Shown: in pieces, positions 44,331-55,501 of the stretch
How positions within the stretch are numbered: the first letter of the stretch is position 1
How the letters are laid out: each line of letters starts with the position of its first letter
NCBI GenBank assembly: GCA_018350325.1
Contig: JAEVLN010000009.1
Coordinates: forward strand, 1,323,388 to 1,387,387
Length of the DNA stretch: 64,000 bases
DNA from: Globodera rostochiensis
Lineage: Eukaryota; Nematoda; Chromadorea; Rhabditida; Heteroderidae
Direction: 5' to 3'
The notes under the pieces: generated by a model
The model's input: the letters and a program-made list of their open reading frames with translations, nothing else
Told to the model about the DNA's origin: nothing
The model's database searches: none
Made by a program: the position numbers and the translations under genes

Positions 44331-46461
44331 ATGAGTCAAGGCAGTTTCAGCTCAAGTCTGTTTCATGCGGAAAATTGGGGTGTAAACCAGAGTAGAAGAT
44401 GGGACGAAAGATATCAGAGTCTTCCCGTGGCTCTGCAGGTCGAAAATTCCAATTTTTTAAGAAATGAATCGGTTAGTGGGGCCCATTCGTAAAGAAGTCT
44501 GACCAAAATCAGATGGTGCAGCAGGGAGGAATTTATTTGGCTTTCCCAAATATAAGCCAGCTCGCCCAAAGTCAGATGGGGGGTCGAACTCAAACGGTTG
44601 TCTATCCAAACAATCCGTTGATCAGTCAAAACAGAGCACCTTCTCGGGGTGCTCATGTCCAAGAAAATTTGAATTTTGGAGTCCAGGAACAGGGCGAATT
44701 TGTTGAATATAGAGTGCTTCCTCGTGGCGCTCAGGTCCAGCAAAGTATGAATTTTGGAGTTGGAATTGGACAGGGCGGTCCTGGGGAAAACAGAGCTTCG
44801 AGTGCTCAGAGCAGTTTTTATGGTTATATGGAAACGGCAGAATGTTTGGCTCCAATGCAAGTCTATCCGGCGATCAGCCGCCAGTCCAAAACCAGGCATT
44901 CTCGGTGCCTCAGCAAATGCAGACCGCGTATGCGCCGCACAATGGCTATCCCAACAAACTGCGCAAGACGCACAAAGGGAACTGGAGAGGGAGTTGCAGA
45001 AAGTGAAGCTCTCCGGGCAGTACGCAAAGGTGCTAAAGGAATTGCCGATTTTGAACGGCACGGAAAGCAAAGAAGCGATAATTGACTTCTTTACTGCATT
45101 GGAAACGCGCACAACCGAATGGAGCTCGGAGAGAATTGTGGAGGTGATGCAGATCAAGCTGAAAGGAAAGGCCCAGAAAGCAACGACAGCGGCGGTAAAC
45201 AGGTTTGGGAATTCGATCTCCCTCAAAGATTTAACAACCAAAATCATCAAAATTTTATATGACGAGGAAAGTTTTGAAAAAGTAATCCCACAGGACAGAG
45301 TGACGGAGCCGATAAAAGTATGTCGGTCGAGCTCAGGTGAAGTCGACGAGTGGGGAGTCGAATTTGAAGTCCAAAATCAAAAAATTTGGAAAAAATTCCC
45401 TCTCAGAATAATTTTTTGAACACCGCTTCGAACGGAGGGTTTGGAGATGCAATTTTCGGGCCGAAGAAGTTTCCTCTAGAAATTTCCTTTACCTCTGAAG
45501 AAATTGTCCAATTTGTGAATTTGAAAAGGTTGAGGGCAAGCTCGGTAGCCCCGATTCAATCTTTCTTTTGGGAAACACCTCTACACGGTACACGCATGCT
45601 GCAGCCGGCGTGCTGTTTGGAGAGTTCAAGCGGAAACTTACCAGGTGATCAGCAGCCCCAGCTGAACAGAAAGGTTTCGGCAAAGTCGGAAAAAGAGGAA
45701 GTGCCACCGAAGCGTGCAGACGAGGAGAGAATAAAGACGTTGGAAAACAGTTCGAATTGGTGTCCAAGGAAAGAGACAAGCTGAAGACGTTGGTGGAATC
45801 TTTTATTGTAGGGAAGGAGACGAACCGGAAGTCGAGGAAAGTGCTGGCTCACAAGTTAAGAAAGGTTTTTCCCGTCGAAAAAACGGAGAAAACGGCCACT
45901 ACAGGAAAAAGTGATTTGGCTAAAAAGATGGCACATTCTTCGGATCCGAAAATTGTTCAAAACCCCTCGGAAATTTTGGGGACCCCACCAACCCGCGGGC
46001 CTAATCCCGGTAGAAGAACGGGTTTTGGACGCGTCTTTGTCAATTCGGCTCTCAAACGGCCCCAGGCAACGCAAAATTTGTGTCAAAGATCTCCCAAGCG
46101 GAAAAATTCGGGAGTTTCATCTCAAAATATCCGGGAACGGGAGAATTCCGCCCAGAATCCGGGCCATTTACATCGAGGAGTACGAGTCTTCGTTAACTCG
46201 CGATATAAAAGGCAATCGGAAAGGAGTGATCCACCGAGTTCAGGGCCAATCGTACCTCAAAATCGCTGGTGTTTGAATAAAACACCGCAGCTTCCTTCTG
46301 CGCACAAATCGCAATTCGAAGCGCGTGTCAAGGGCATCCCACCCCCTCCCCAATCCAATTTTCAGGGTCTTCAACCGCCATGTTCGACAGGCCAACATCA
46401 GCAAGTCGACGAGGACGCGACTTGGGACGGCGACGGGGGAGGACGGACCAATCGCCGCTGA
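44331..46461 (+). pseudogene. Decayed gag-like gene of the LTR element
   Basis: Homologous coding sequence passes between frames: 44331-44492 (starts MSQGSFSSSL), 44513 to about 44940, about 44800-45419 and 45757-46461, with frameshifts between them. The part at about 44970-45260 has the look of a retrotransposon gag core: a coiled-coil lead (DAQRELERELQKVK), then LPILNGTESKEAIIDFFTAL and a helical segment to ILYDEESFEKV. Downstream parts are basic and proline-rich. No zinc knuckle was found. The element cannot make an intact protein from this copy. Confidence 0.6.
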
Positions 46462-46859
46462 GGGCAGCGGCTTTCTGGAGGCGGGGGATGTAGGACTCTT
46501 CTCGCCCCTTTCATATTTTCGCCGAAAACATTTCGCCAAATGTCAAAAGATCCTAATTGATATTCATTTCTTTTGGATTTTTGTCTTTCTTTATAACTGC
46601 AATAACTCCAATAACTTCATATTATATTGTCGTCCAATTGTGTTCATATATTTTGGTTGTCTTCATTGTGGATTTATTCCCCTTCGATATTATTGATTTA
46701 TTTGGGATTATCTTCAAGTTATTATTTGGGGACTTTGATTTCTTCTCTTTATATTGTGTTCATTTTTCGGCTTTTGGAAAGAAAGGGAGTTTAAAGAGCT
46801 TGCGGGGTGGAGTTTAAATCCCGGACACGACGAAACTTCGTCTCATTGTCCGACGAAAT

Positions 46860-47170
46860 AAAATTCAAAAATTCGCCATCTTAGGCTCTCATTAAACACT
46901 TTGGAGCTTTTATCGAAAGCATTTCAAACCTTACTTGGCATGAGGTTTTAAAAGAGTTGAAGACAATGGGAAAGATTTTTTTGAATAATAAAAAAAGAAT
47001 TTTTGTTTCTGTCCCCCGTTTCCAGTCCCGGTTTTTCCCGATCCCGGTTCAAAATGCTGGTACCGATTCCCAAAAATCCCGGTCCCGACCAATTCTAATT
47101 AGAACAATACTTTTGTTTGTCGAAATTAATTCCATTTCTTAGTTGGCGGGACGTAGTTGACCTGTTTCAA
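46860..47170. other. Short intergenic stretch between LTR element and H2 upstream region
   Basis: 47010-47095 has CCAGTCCCGGTTTTTCCCGA and ATCCCGGTCCCGACC, remnants of the CCGGGAC MITE family. No gene. Confidence 0.45.
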
Positions 47171-47620
47171 GTTGGGAGAATGGATGGGCTAATTTGTAAA
47201 TTCATTTAGTGTTGAATAATTTAATCGTACACAAAAATAAATAATTTAAAAAATCTTTTTTTTTTATTAATACTTTTATTCTACACACATTCCACTTCTG
47301 GCGAGTAGCCAGCCCGGTGATTCGTTGGGCCAACGTCACCCAACCAAAGCAATCGCGTTTTAAAATCAGCAGTTTTCATTCCATTTAAATTCATTCAGTC
47401 CACTAAACATGGCAAACTAAGAAAACAACAAGCCATTTGGTGCATTTAGCCGCTGGATGACCACTCTAATTTATGTGAAACGAACAAAGTGCCATTCATC
47501 CATTTTAATTGCTTAAAAGATAAAGATGAAAAAATATTTTAAATTTTTTAAATTAAATATTTCCAATTTTCCCCTCTATTTTAGTGCCTGAACATTTATT
47601 TCACACAGCTAACAACAGAA

Positions 47621-50393
47621 ATGTATGGACGACATCGATGCCTCTTCACCTGCATCTACATCGTGCTGCTGTTGCATCTTCACCATGTTCTAGCAGCTCA
47701 ACGCCATTACAAGATAAAGCGGCAGGACGGCAGATTGATGGCGTACAGAGGGGGTGAAAGTGAAATAAGGGATTATGCGACGTATGCCACTGCTGGAACA
47801 GCAGCCGGAGCTGTATCTGGAGCTGCAGTTGGAGTTGCTGTTGGAACATTTGTACCGGTTATTGGTAATGTCGTTGGAGGCATCTGGGGAATGATTTATG
47901 GAGGAGGTGCGGGATTTGTTGGTGGCTCAATTGCCTATCTTGGTGTGCAAAGCGCGTGCGACAATCGGTGCGCAAAAGGCACATATGCATGTGTCACGGC
48001 CGAAAACGTTAGCATGCCATGCTGCAGGACTCACTTTACCCAACAATGTTACAGCGATTGGGGAGAGGTCAGTGAAGTGAAAAAAATGAAAAATAAAAAG
48101 TTGGAATTCTTTCAAAAAAATATGTTTTGATTCTTCCATTGCTGTTTTATTCCGTCCGGTTCCGGAGTTCGGACCAATTTGTTTTTGGCCCAAGTTTCCG
48201 GCCTCTAGACTATGCATAAGCAAATTTGGGGAAAAAATGAAAAAGAATCTGGAGTGCTCTTTAATAATCCCCCATCCTCCGAGTAGGTTGAAAATTAATC
48301 CCCCATGGGGGATTACAAGAGTATATACGGTATATCGACCGATTTAGTTGATCAAGACCCAACTCAGGCGTAAGAAATTAAGCAACCTATGCCAGAATTG
48401 CACTACAAAAATTATTGAATCACTAAGTTTTAAGCTCGAGTTTATTTTTTAAAATTGTTTATATTGTTCTTTCTCATAAACGAAGTGATGGGGGAGTGAT
48501 TTACCATGCAAAAATCTACAGTTTTAAGATCGAGGCGAAATATCCGAGACTGACAACGCCGCGTCCAACGCCGCCTCCAGTAATTGCCATTGTAAGTTTA
48601 ACATAGAGTTTAGACTTTTCAAAAAATCTGTACCCGTATCTGTACTCATTCTGTACTTCGGACTGGCAGTCTGTACGAGAGATGTCCCGGTTCCGGAACC
48701 GTGAAAAATCTGGAACCGTATTGGAACCGGGACCGCTAAAAGCTTGGACAAAATTCGAAACCGCTATTGATACTAAATTTGTTACGGTTGTTCGACGGTG
48801 AACCCAAAATTTAGATCAAAAATATCCATTTTTAGCATTTTTTAAAACGGGTAAAACCCGGTTTAAAGGTCGAGGGCACTAAAATTTTAAGTTACGACCC
48901 TTAAGCTCAGGGTTGCTTAGGCCAAAGCCTAACGAACCCCTACAGGGTCCCCTAAGCTCAGGGTGGCTTAGGCCTAAGCCTAAACCCTTAAGCTCAGGGT
49001 AGCTTAGGTCTAAGCCTAACGAATCCCGAACTCAGGGTGGCTTAGGCCTAAGCCTAAACCCCTAAGCTCAGGGTGGCTTAGGGCTAAGCGGCATCCAAAT
49101 AGCGTCGGAGCGCGTCCCATCACCTCTAAATCATTTATCTCGTCGAGAGCTTCAATTGATACTAAATTTGTTACGGTTGGTCGACGGGTGAACACAAAAT
49201 TTAGGTCAAAAATATCCATTTTTGTCATTTTTTTAAAAGGGTAAACCCGGTTTAAAAGTCGAGGGCACTAAAATTTTAAGTTATCTATTTGTTCCTAAAG
49301 CATTAGAAACCCTATAAATAAAATTCTGGGCCTTAGATCAACATTTTCCATTTCCTAATTTGTTTCCGGTTCCTCGGATTTTCCCCATTAGTTTTCCCCT
49401 GCCTTTTTGTCATTAATGAGAAATTACAGTACAATCCGTATTGGTCAGAGACGTTCGCTGGTCCAGGGATCAAAGAAGACGCTAATGTATTTTTATTTAG
49501 TTTAAAACTTATCAAATTGCTAAATTGAATTTTGGACTTTTTTCCCAAATATATCTTTTGGACCATGTCATTTGGTTTTACTACAGATTTTTGAAAAAAA
49601 AAACGAATCTAAAATAACTATTAGTGATGCTCGAGAGTCTCGGGTCTTGAACCAAGAAAAGTAACGGGTTTTTTGGGGTCTCGGTTCGAATTATTAGTCT
49701 TGGAAAACGAGTCTTTTACACCCCTAAAAATGGCATCTTTGGTGCGAAGCCGTAACTCCCCGAGTGAAATCCTTTTATTCTTTAAGTTAAAAAAATATTG
49801 ATTCTTTGTCGAAAATTATTCAAAAAAAGATCACAAAACCTTATAAAGTGGTATTTTTTTCAAATTTTAGGCACATTTTCCTAACTGAATTCACTAAAAG
49901 GTTTTCACTTTTCCGAATTTTTTAACTTAAAATTAATAATTTGTCGAAAAAAGTCTCGAGTTTTCGGATTAACTCTCGGTCTCGGGTCTCGAGTCTCGGT
50001 AAATTTTAGGGTCTCGAGCATCAAAATCACTAACAACCAGAAATTTTTAAGAGAAAGAAACAAACTTCTAATCTGATTGATTATTGATGTTTTTTCCTTC
50101 TTTAGTTGACCAAAGTGACACCATTTTGGTGCAAACGCGCACGCCGAAATTCTTTGGAGTATTTTATCTCTGAAAAGAAGTGCCCTTATGAAACAAATCG
50201 ATGCTATTTCGTCGTCTGTACTACGAGTGGTAAAGCGGATGGAAACAGACAGGTCGCGGAATGGGGTTGTGTCCCCAAAAATATGGATTTGTGCGGGAGC
50301 ATTTCTTCGTTAATCACGTGCTCTTGCATTTTGACTGATCCGGATGTCGCGATGGGCAACGAACGCTACAAATTCGAGCCATTAACGGGCTAA
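47621..50393 (+). CDS. Secreted protein with glycine-zipper segment and 8-Cys module (copy H2), 244 aa
   Basis: Exon 1 is 47621-48067 (447 nt, as in H1, with only a few substitutions). Exon 2 is 50106-50393 (288 nt). The total is 735 nt, in phase. The signal peptide and glycine-zipper are nearly identical to H1. The Cys module is much more diverged (CPYETNRCYFVVC, EWGCVPKNMDLC, CSCILTD) but keeps all eight cysteines. The region that H1 splits with two introns is a single exon here and is shorter in the middle. Intron 1 (2.0 kb) contains a TCTCG-family MITE (49624-50030) and a TTAGGC-type repeat (48903-49095). The near-identity of exon 1 and the divergence of exon 2 suggest gene conversion or a partial, recent duplication. 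Confidence 0.75.
48903..49095. repeat. TTAGGC/GCCTAA palindromic repeat
   Basis: Five units of AGCTCAGGGTGGCTTAGGCC plus TAAGCCTAA. Same family as 6120, 11870, 16100, 24915 and 60988. Confidence 0.8.
49624..50030. mobile_element. MITE of the TCTCG family in H2 intron 1
   Basis: Starts TTAGTGATGCTCGAGAGTCT and ends TCTCGAGCATCAAAATCACT plus A, inverted with a 4-base insertion. CTCGGGTCTCGAGTC subterminal repeats. The 8-bp duplication is not clear. Confidence 0.65.
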
Positions 50394-51214
50394 GCCACAG
50401 AAGCGCTCCTCTAATTTTTGTGGTGATAATTTGATCAAGTATTATTGAGTGATTCGGATAAACAATATCCATTTGAAATTTTTTTTTTTCAATGACAAAT
50501 GAGATGATTTAAAGATTTTTAAATTGATCGTAACATTGGCGGCATTAAGCATTATTGGGAATGCTAAATTCGGCATAAGTACTTTGAGAATGGATCAACC
50601 CCAAAAATGACATGTGGCGAGATGCACAAATTGTTGGGCGAAAACAAGAAATTGTTGGAAAAGATTCATTTTGCCGAAAAATACAAGCCATTTGAACAAG
50701 AGAATAAAGTGTTTTAGTTTGATAAAATGTTGAGTGTACTTGAATTTTTTTTTAATTTTTCAGTTATGTACTTGAAAATCAACAATTAACATGTTTGTAC
50801 TTAGGTACTTGGGCATTGGTCTTTAACCGATCGGAACCCTGCGATAAATATTCTAGGGACATTTCTAGAGAATATTTTTCAAAGATTTTCCATGGGAAAA
50901 CCTGCCTTTAAAGCAGGTTAGATGGTCACCCTGGGGACCTTTGTAAAAAAGGATGAAATGGTCACTCGGTGATGTGCCATATTAGGGACGTAAATTTAGT
51001 CCAGACGGGACCAAAAAACCGGCACTTTCATTTTTTAAAAAACCGGGACCTGAAAACCCCGGGAAATCCCGCCCCGGTCCCGTTCTACCCCCCTAGTTTA
51101 ACGTAAGAAAAGTTGTGAGCGTTTAAATGGTATCTTGTTTTTATTTGAAAAAATGTATCCAAAAAATTTGCAAAAAAAAAAACAACACAAATTTGCCTCC
51201 AAACTCCGTCGACC
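50394..51214. other. Intergenic region with one coding-like relic
   Basis: Plus strand 50572-50718 is a 48-codon frame (contains YFENGSTPKMTCGEMHKLLG and ends EQENKVF). Its codon use looks protein-like, but no start, family or upstream exon was found; it may be the last exon of a lost gene. 51010-51095 is a CCGGGAC-family remnant. Nothing else recognised. Confidence 0.35.
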
Positions 51215-51272
51215 TCATAGCCAGTTCTTTCTCTTTTTGGGCTTACTCGGACCTTCGCTTGCGTCAAGCAGT

Positions 51273-52345
51273 CTGGAAATTAGAAAATATCAGCGATTTT
51301 CAGTGGGCACTTACTCTTCGACTTCACCATTTTTTTTAAATTTTTCAAAAAGTGCCGAAATAGGCAGGCACAAAAAGAGGCACTAAATATGTATGGCATT
51401 TATATGCACTAAAAAGTCACTCTAAATCAACAATTGTGTGAAATTTGCCTAAAATGCCAGCCCTATTCAGGCACGTATTTAGGGGCGGGGAGGGGGTGGG
51501 TAACGAGGGGTCACGTGCCCCCCCCCCCAAAGGGAAAATTTAAGGAAAAAAACCATAGGGGGGACCCTTTTGATTTATAAAATTTACAAATTGAGTCATA
51601 GATGAGCAAAGGGGGGGGGGGGAGTCGGCTCGAGCACTGCGAGGTGCGATGTTAGGGGGGGTAGGGGTAGGGTCGCCGCGATTTCGCGTGCGATGTTGAA
51701 CGCCAGAGCGCCGGCGCTCAAATGGCAAGCCAACTGAGCGCCGGCCGGTTTTTTTTCGCGCGCGATTTTTTCAATTACTTTTTAGGCGAGGGGCGGGTGG
51801 GTCGGCGGTGCCGATAGGCGCCGCCGTGAAATTTTTTGCGGTTTTTTACTAAATTTGTTAAGAAAAATTGGTCCAAAAATTACATTTGCGATGTTTTTTC
51901 TCTCTTTATTTTTCCTACGCTGAGAAAAAAATGTTTTTTTTTTCAAAATATTGGAATTTGGTGCGAAGTTGTTACAGTGGGGAGTGCCCGAGTGCGGCGA
52001 TGGGGAGGGGGGTCTGACCCCCTCCCCTTTGCTCATCTATGAATTGAGTCCAATGCCAAAATGGCGGCGCCTAAGAGCTCTAAAAAATTGCCATTTTGAA
52101 AATTTTGGTTGCACAAATCGAGTCAAAATTTCAAAATTTCTCGGCGGCGCCTTTGGAAAAAATTGCTTAAGAAAAATGCAATAAAACCCAAAAATGCACC
52201 CCTAAAAATCGATTTTTTTTTTCTCTACCCCCTCGAAAGCAAAATGCTAAATACGTGTCTGGCCTTACTATTAATATTAAGCCTCCCGCCATTTGAACCC
52301 CCCGCTAATTGTAACCCCCCCAGGGGTTCAATATAACATCCTCAC
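51273..52345. repeat. Repeat-filled intron 4 of F-box copy C
   Basis: It contains C and G runs (51520-51530, 51612-51622), the dispersed hairpin repeat (51802-51827), a half copy (52141-52153) and CGCCGGCGCTCAAATGGC-type sequence at 51705-51745. No coding content. Confidence 0.6.
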
Positions 52346-53351
52346 CCGTCGTCGAGGCTAATTGAGATGGTATTCCACCGACGACACCAATCCAACTCAA
52401 CGGCCTCCATTTCCCACTTGGCCCATTTGTCGTCGTCACGTTCAATTGGACAACGCACCAACAGCGAATTGTTTTCGTCAAAGCGTCGGCACACCAAACG
52501 TTCCCCCGTCAAATCATTCTTCAACTCAAATGGCACAATGTCAACAGAAATCCATCGGAGAAAACGGATGATGCAATTAGCCGGCTCGGTCGAATTGACA
52601 AATGCCTAAAAAAATGGCATAAATTAATTTAAAAATCGCGGAATTACAGTAAAAATGCACCTGTTTGAGTTCCTCCATTCCTTCCAAATCAAAATAAGAA
52701 CATTGCAACACTTTCGGAAGTCCGTCCCCGCGGGGCGTGTGCAACCATTTGGCCAAAGCTTGTCTAGAAGTGGCGCCGGCACTGTCATCGGCCGGGAACT
52801 CGGGGAACCCGTTCATGCAATCGATCACTCGGAGCTTTGAGCAATCGCGGAGAATTGCCGGGGAGAATTGGCGCAAACGGGCGAAAGTGGAGCAAGGCAA
52901 GTCAAGTCCGCAAATTTTGTCGTTGATCAATGGCCAAATGTTCTGCCAAATGATTTGCCAACTGCGCATTTGGTCGACGGATGTTCCGATTGAAAGATTG
53001 GCACCTTTGGAGTCGAAAAGTCGGCGGATGCGTTGAAGAAATTCGATCACACTTCGGTCGATGTAACTAAAGCGGGATTCAAGACTTTTAAATAGGGCCC
53101 GGGCTTTTAGGCTTAAGCCTTGGCGAGTGTTATGCAGCACGAAAAACATGTTTTTAACCCGAAAATTGTTCGTTTTAACGAGCCTAAAAGCCTATTTTGG
53201 GTATTTGAAGATGTTTGGAGCCTATTTTGGCAATTTTCCAAAAATTTCTTAAGAAAAATGCGCTGCCCCACGAAGGCGTAGAATCCGAATCTGGCACCCA
53301 TTTTGCTCTAAAATTTTTTTAATTTCAAGAAATGCTGTGAAATACCTGATT

Positions 53352-53512
53352 AGAGCCCGGGCTTAAGCTTCGAGTCGAGACGAGATTTTTCTAGATCTCG
53401 AGACGAGATTCTTGAAAAAGCACGAGATTCTCGGAAAAATCTCGGAAATTTTCTTCGAGCGAGATCTCGAGTCGAGTTCTCGAGACGAGATTCTCGTCTC
53501 GACCGGGCTCTA
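53352..53512. mobile_element. MITE of the TAGAG(A/C)CCGG family in intron 2 of copy C
   Basis: Ends TAGAGCCCGG / CCGGGCTCTA with CTCGAGACGAGATTCT interior, flanked by TACCTGAT and TACCACCTGAT (imperfect). Sister of 17328-17496. Confidence 0.75.
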
Positions 53513-53724
53513 TACCACCTGATTGATAATTCCATTACTTTTTTTTTTTTACTTTTTTCAAGTCTATTTTTGCTTATGAGCTCTCGGGGGTTTGGAGCCC
53601 TATTTTGGCACTTTTTGTCGCTTATTTAGGCACCTATTTCGAGCCTAAAAATCCAGGTCCACCGTATAATAAAAACAGCGTTCTCTTCTCATTTTTAAAA
53701 AGTGCCCTGAATTGACCTTATCGT

Positions 53725-54403
53725 TAGGGCTGCAAAAAATATGCAAATGCATATTTTTTCCTGAACTGGTAACGGTCTGAAACGCACGAAAAACGTGTTT
53801 TTGGCTTGGGTTGAAGCTTCTAGAACGCATTTCCATGTGCATATTTTGCATATTTCGCGATTTATGTGCATATTTGTGCATATTTCGTTATTTATATGCA
53901 TATTTTATTAATTTGATGTGCATATTTTGGCAATTGCAAAAAATTAGTGATCTTGGCAAGAAAAATTTGATTTATTTCATTTTTCTCAAGAAATTTTTTG
54001 AAAAAAGCGCAAAATCATCACAAAAATTCAAAAAAGTCGTCAAAAATGCCAAAATAGTCAAAAAAGTTCAAAAAAGTCGTCAAAAATGCCAAAATGGTCA
54101 CAAGATTCAAAAAAGTCGTCAAAAATGCCAAAATAGTCAAAAAAGTTCAAAAAAGTCGTCAAAAATGCCAAAATGGTCACAAGGTTCAAAAAAGTCGCCA
54201 AAACACTTGAAAATTTGGAAATGCATCTCATCAGCAATTTTAACAAATGTTGAATGACTTTGAAGAATTTTGGGGAAATTTTATATTGAATTTAGACAAA
54301 TTTATGTGCATATTTTTCCATTTTATATGCATATTTTGCAATTTTTGGTGCATATTTTATGCGCATATTTCAAGATTTTATGTGCATATTTTTTGCAGCC
54401 CTA
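53725..54403. mobile_element. hAT-type MITE, 679 bp, TSD CTTATCGT, at a splice junction of F-box copy C
   Basis: Inverted ends TAGGGCTGCAAAAAATATGC / GCATATTTTTTGCAGCCCTA and exact 8-bp duplications (53717-53724, 54404-54411). ATATGCA-rich subterminal arrays surround a central AAAAAAGTCGTCAAAAATGC repeat. Same family as 55116-56760 and 61125-61823. Confidence 0.93.
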
Positions 54404-54685
54404 CTTATCGTAATTCGTTTGAATCCGATCACTTTGTCCGGAATCGGCTCTTGTGGAATCGACAGGCGACGCTCGATTTTAAAGTCAAAGCGTTTGACAA
54501 TTTCAGCGCACTTTCTTCCTTTGACTGCGCGACGGATTTCCAAAGCGCCCAAGGCCCATTCTTTCAATTTAAAATGGGCGTCCACCAAACGGTCAAATCG
54601 ATCGCTGATCAACGCCAATTTCAGTCCGAGCTCAAAATGTCCACAAAATGCGAACACTTCGAACAAAACGTCATCACAAATGAAA

Positions 54686-55115
54686 CTGAAAATTCGATTT
54701 AAAGCATTAGTTTTGCGAGTTGGTAATAAAGAAAATATGGATCTGAGCTCCCAGGCTCAAAATCACTCAAAACCAACTTTCAATAGGCTTTCTTAGGTGC
54801 TGAATAAAACTTCAAAAATTTTATTGGAACGAGCATTTAAACTGGCGAATGCTCTTTTGTGACAGGAAGTTGCTCAAGTGATGGTTGGTAACCAGAAATA
54901 TAACGAATAAAGCTATGTTTACTTAAATTTTGTGGTTTTAATGAAGAAATGTCGAATTTGCGGATTCTAGGTAGAAATGAAGATTTTTTAATGCTCCGAT
55001 GCGAATTTTAAAAATTTTGAGATCGGAACCCTGTTATAATGGGGAAACAAAATCGTTAAATGTGGCAAGTTGTCAACGCGCTGCGGCCTCGCACGCGTGA
55101 GAAATATGCGATAAA
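54686..55115. other. Upstream region of F-box copy C
   Basis: 55070-55107 carries the reverse complement of the gene B promoter motif (GCCTCGCACGCGTGAGAAAT). 54875-54877 is the position of the lost initiator. No separate gene. Confidence 0.5.
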
Positions 55116-55501
55116 TAGGGATGCAAAAAATATGCACAATGCATTTTTTTCCTGAACTGGTAACAGCCTGAAACGCACGCAAAACGTGTTTTCAGCTTGG
55201 TTTGAAGTGTTTAGAACGCATTTCCATGTGCATATTTTGCATATTTCGCGATTTATGTGCATATTTTGGCATTTTTCGCCATTTTTATCAATATTTCGCC
55301 ATTCTCAAAAATTCCTTAACAGAAATGCAATAAGAACGAAAAATGTACCCCTAAAGACCGACTTTTTCAAATTTTTTCAAAAAATGCACCCAAAAAATTG
55401 AGTTTTTTTTCGCGACAAAAAATTCAGCCACCAAAAAAATGAAAATTTTTTAAATTCTGCTTATATTCAAAAATTTTCTCTGAAATGTCTTGAGTTTTCA
55501 C

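Larger units (their letters stand above)
43907..46855 (+). mobile_element. LTR retrotransposon, non-autonomous, TSD AAAT
   Basis: The 5' LTR is 43907-44234 (328 bp) and the 3' LTR 46489-46855 (367 bp). They are almost identical apart from about 38 bp lost from the 5' copy after AAAAGATCCTAA. Both begin TGTAGGAC and end GTCCGACG. AAAT occurs at 43903-43906 and 46856-46859. A primer-binding site, TGGTGGACCTTGTGAACCCC, follows the 5' LTR directly, and a polypurine tract, GGAGGCGGGGGA, precedes the 3' LTR. The internal 2.25 kb codes only for a decayed gag-like protein. No reverse transcriptase, protease or integrase was found, so it depends on other copies. Confidence 0.88.
51215..54685 (-). pseudogene. 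F-box-like family copy C, interrupted by hAT elements
   Basis: Exon 2 is 54685-54404, exon 3 53066-52661 (406 nt, same as copy B), exon 4 52605-52346 and the last exon 51272-51215, which ends in a GPSKPKKRKN-type tail plus two residues. Coding sequence is otherwise open: [34 protein letters not shown] and [12 protein letters not shown] are all present. A 679-bp hAT element sits exactly at the exon 2/intron 2 junction, so the remaining donor (AA|GTAGGG) would cost one base and the frame. The expected exon 1 near 54875 reads TTG where copy B has ATG. The promoter is split by another hAT element. It is probably non-functional, although each exon is intact. Confidence 0.8.
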
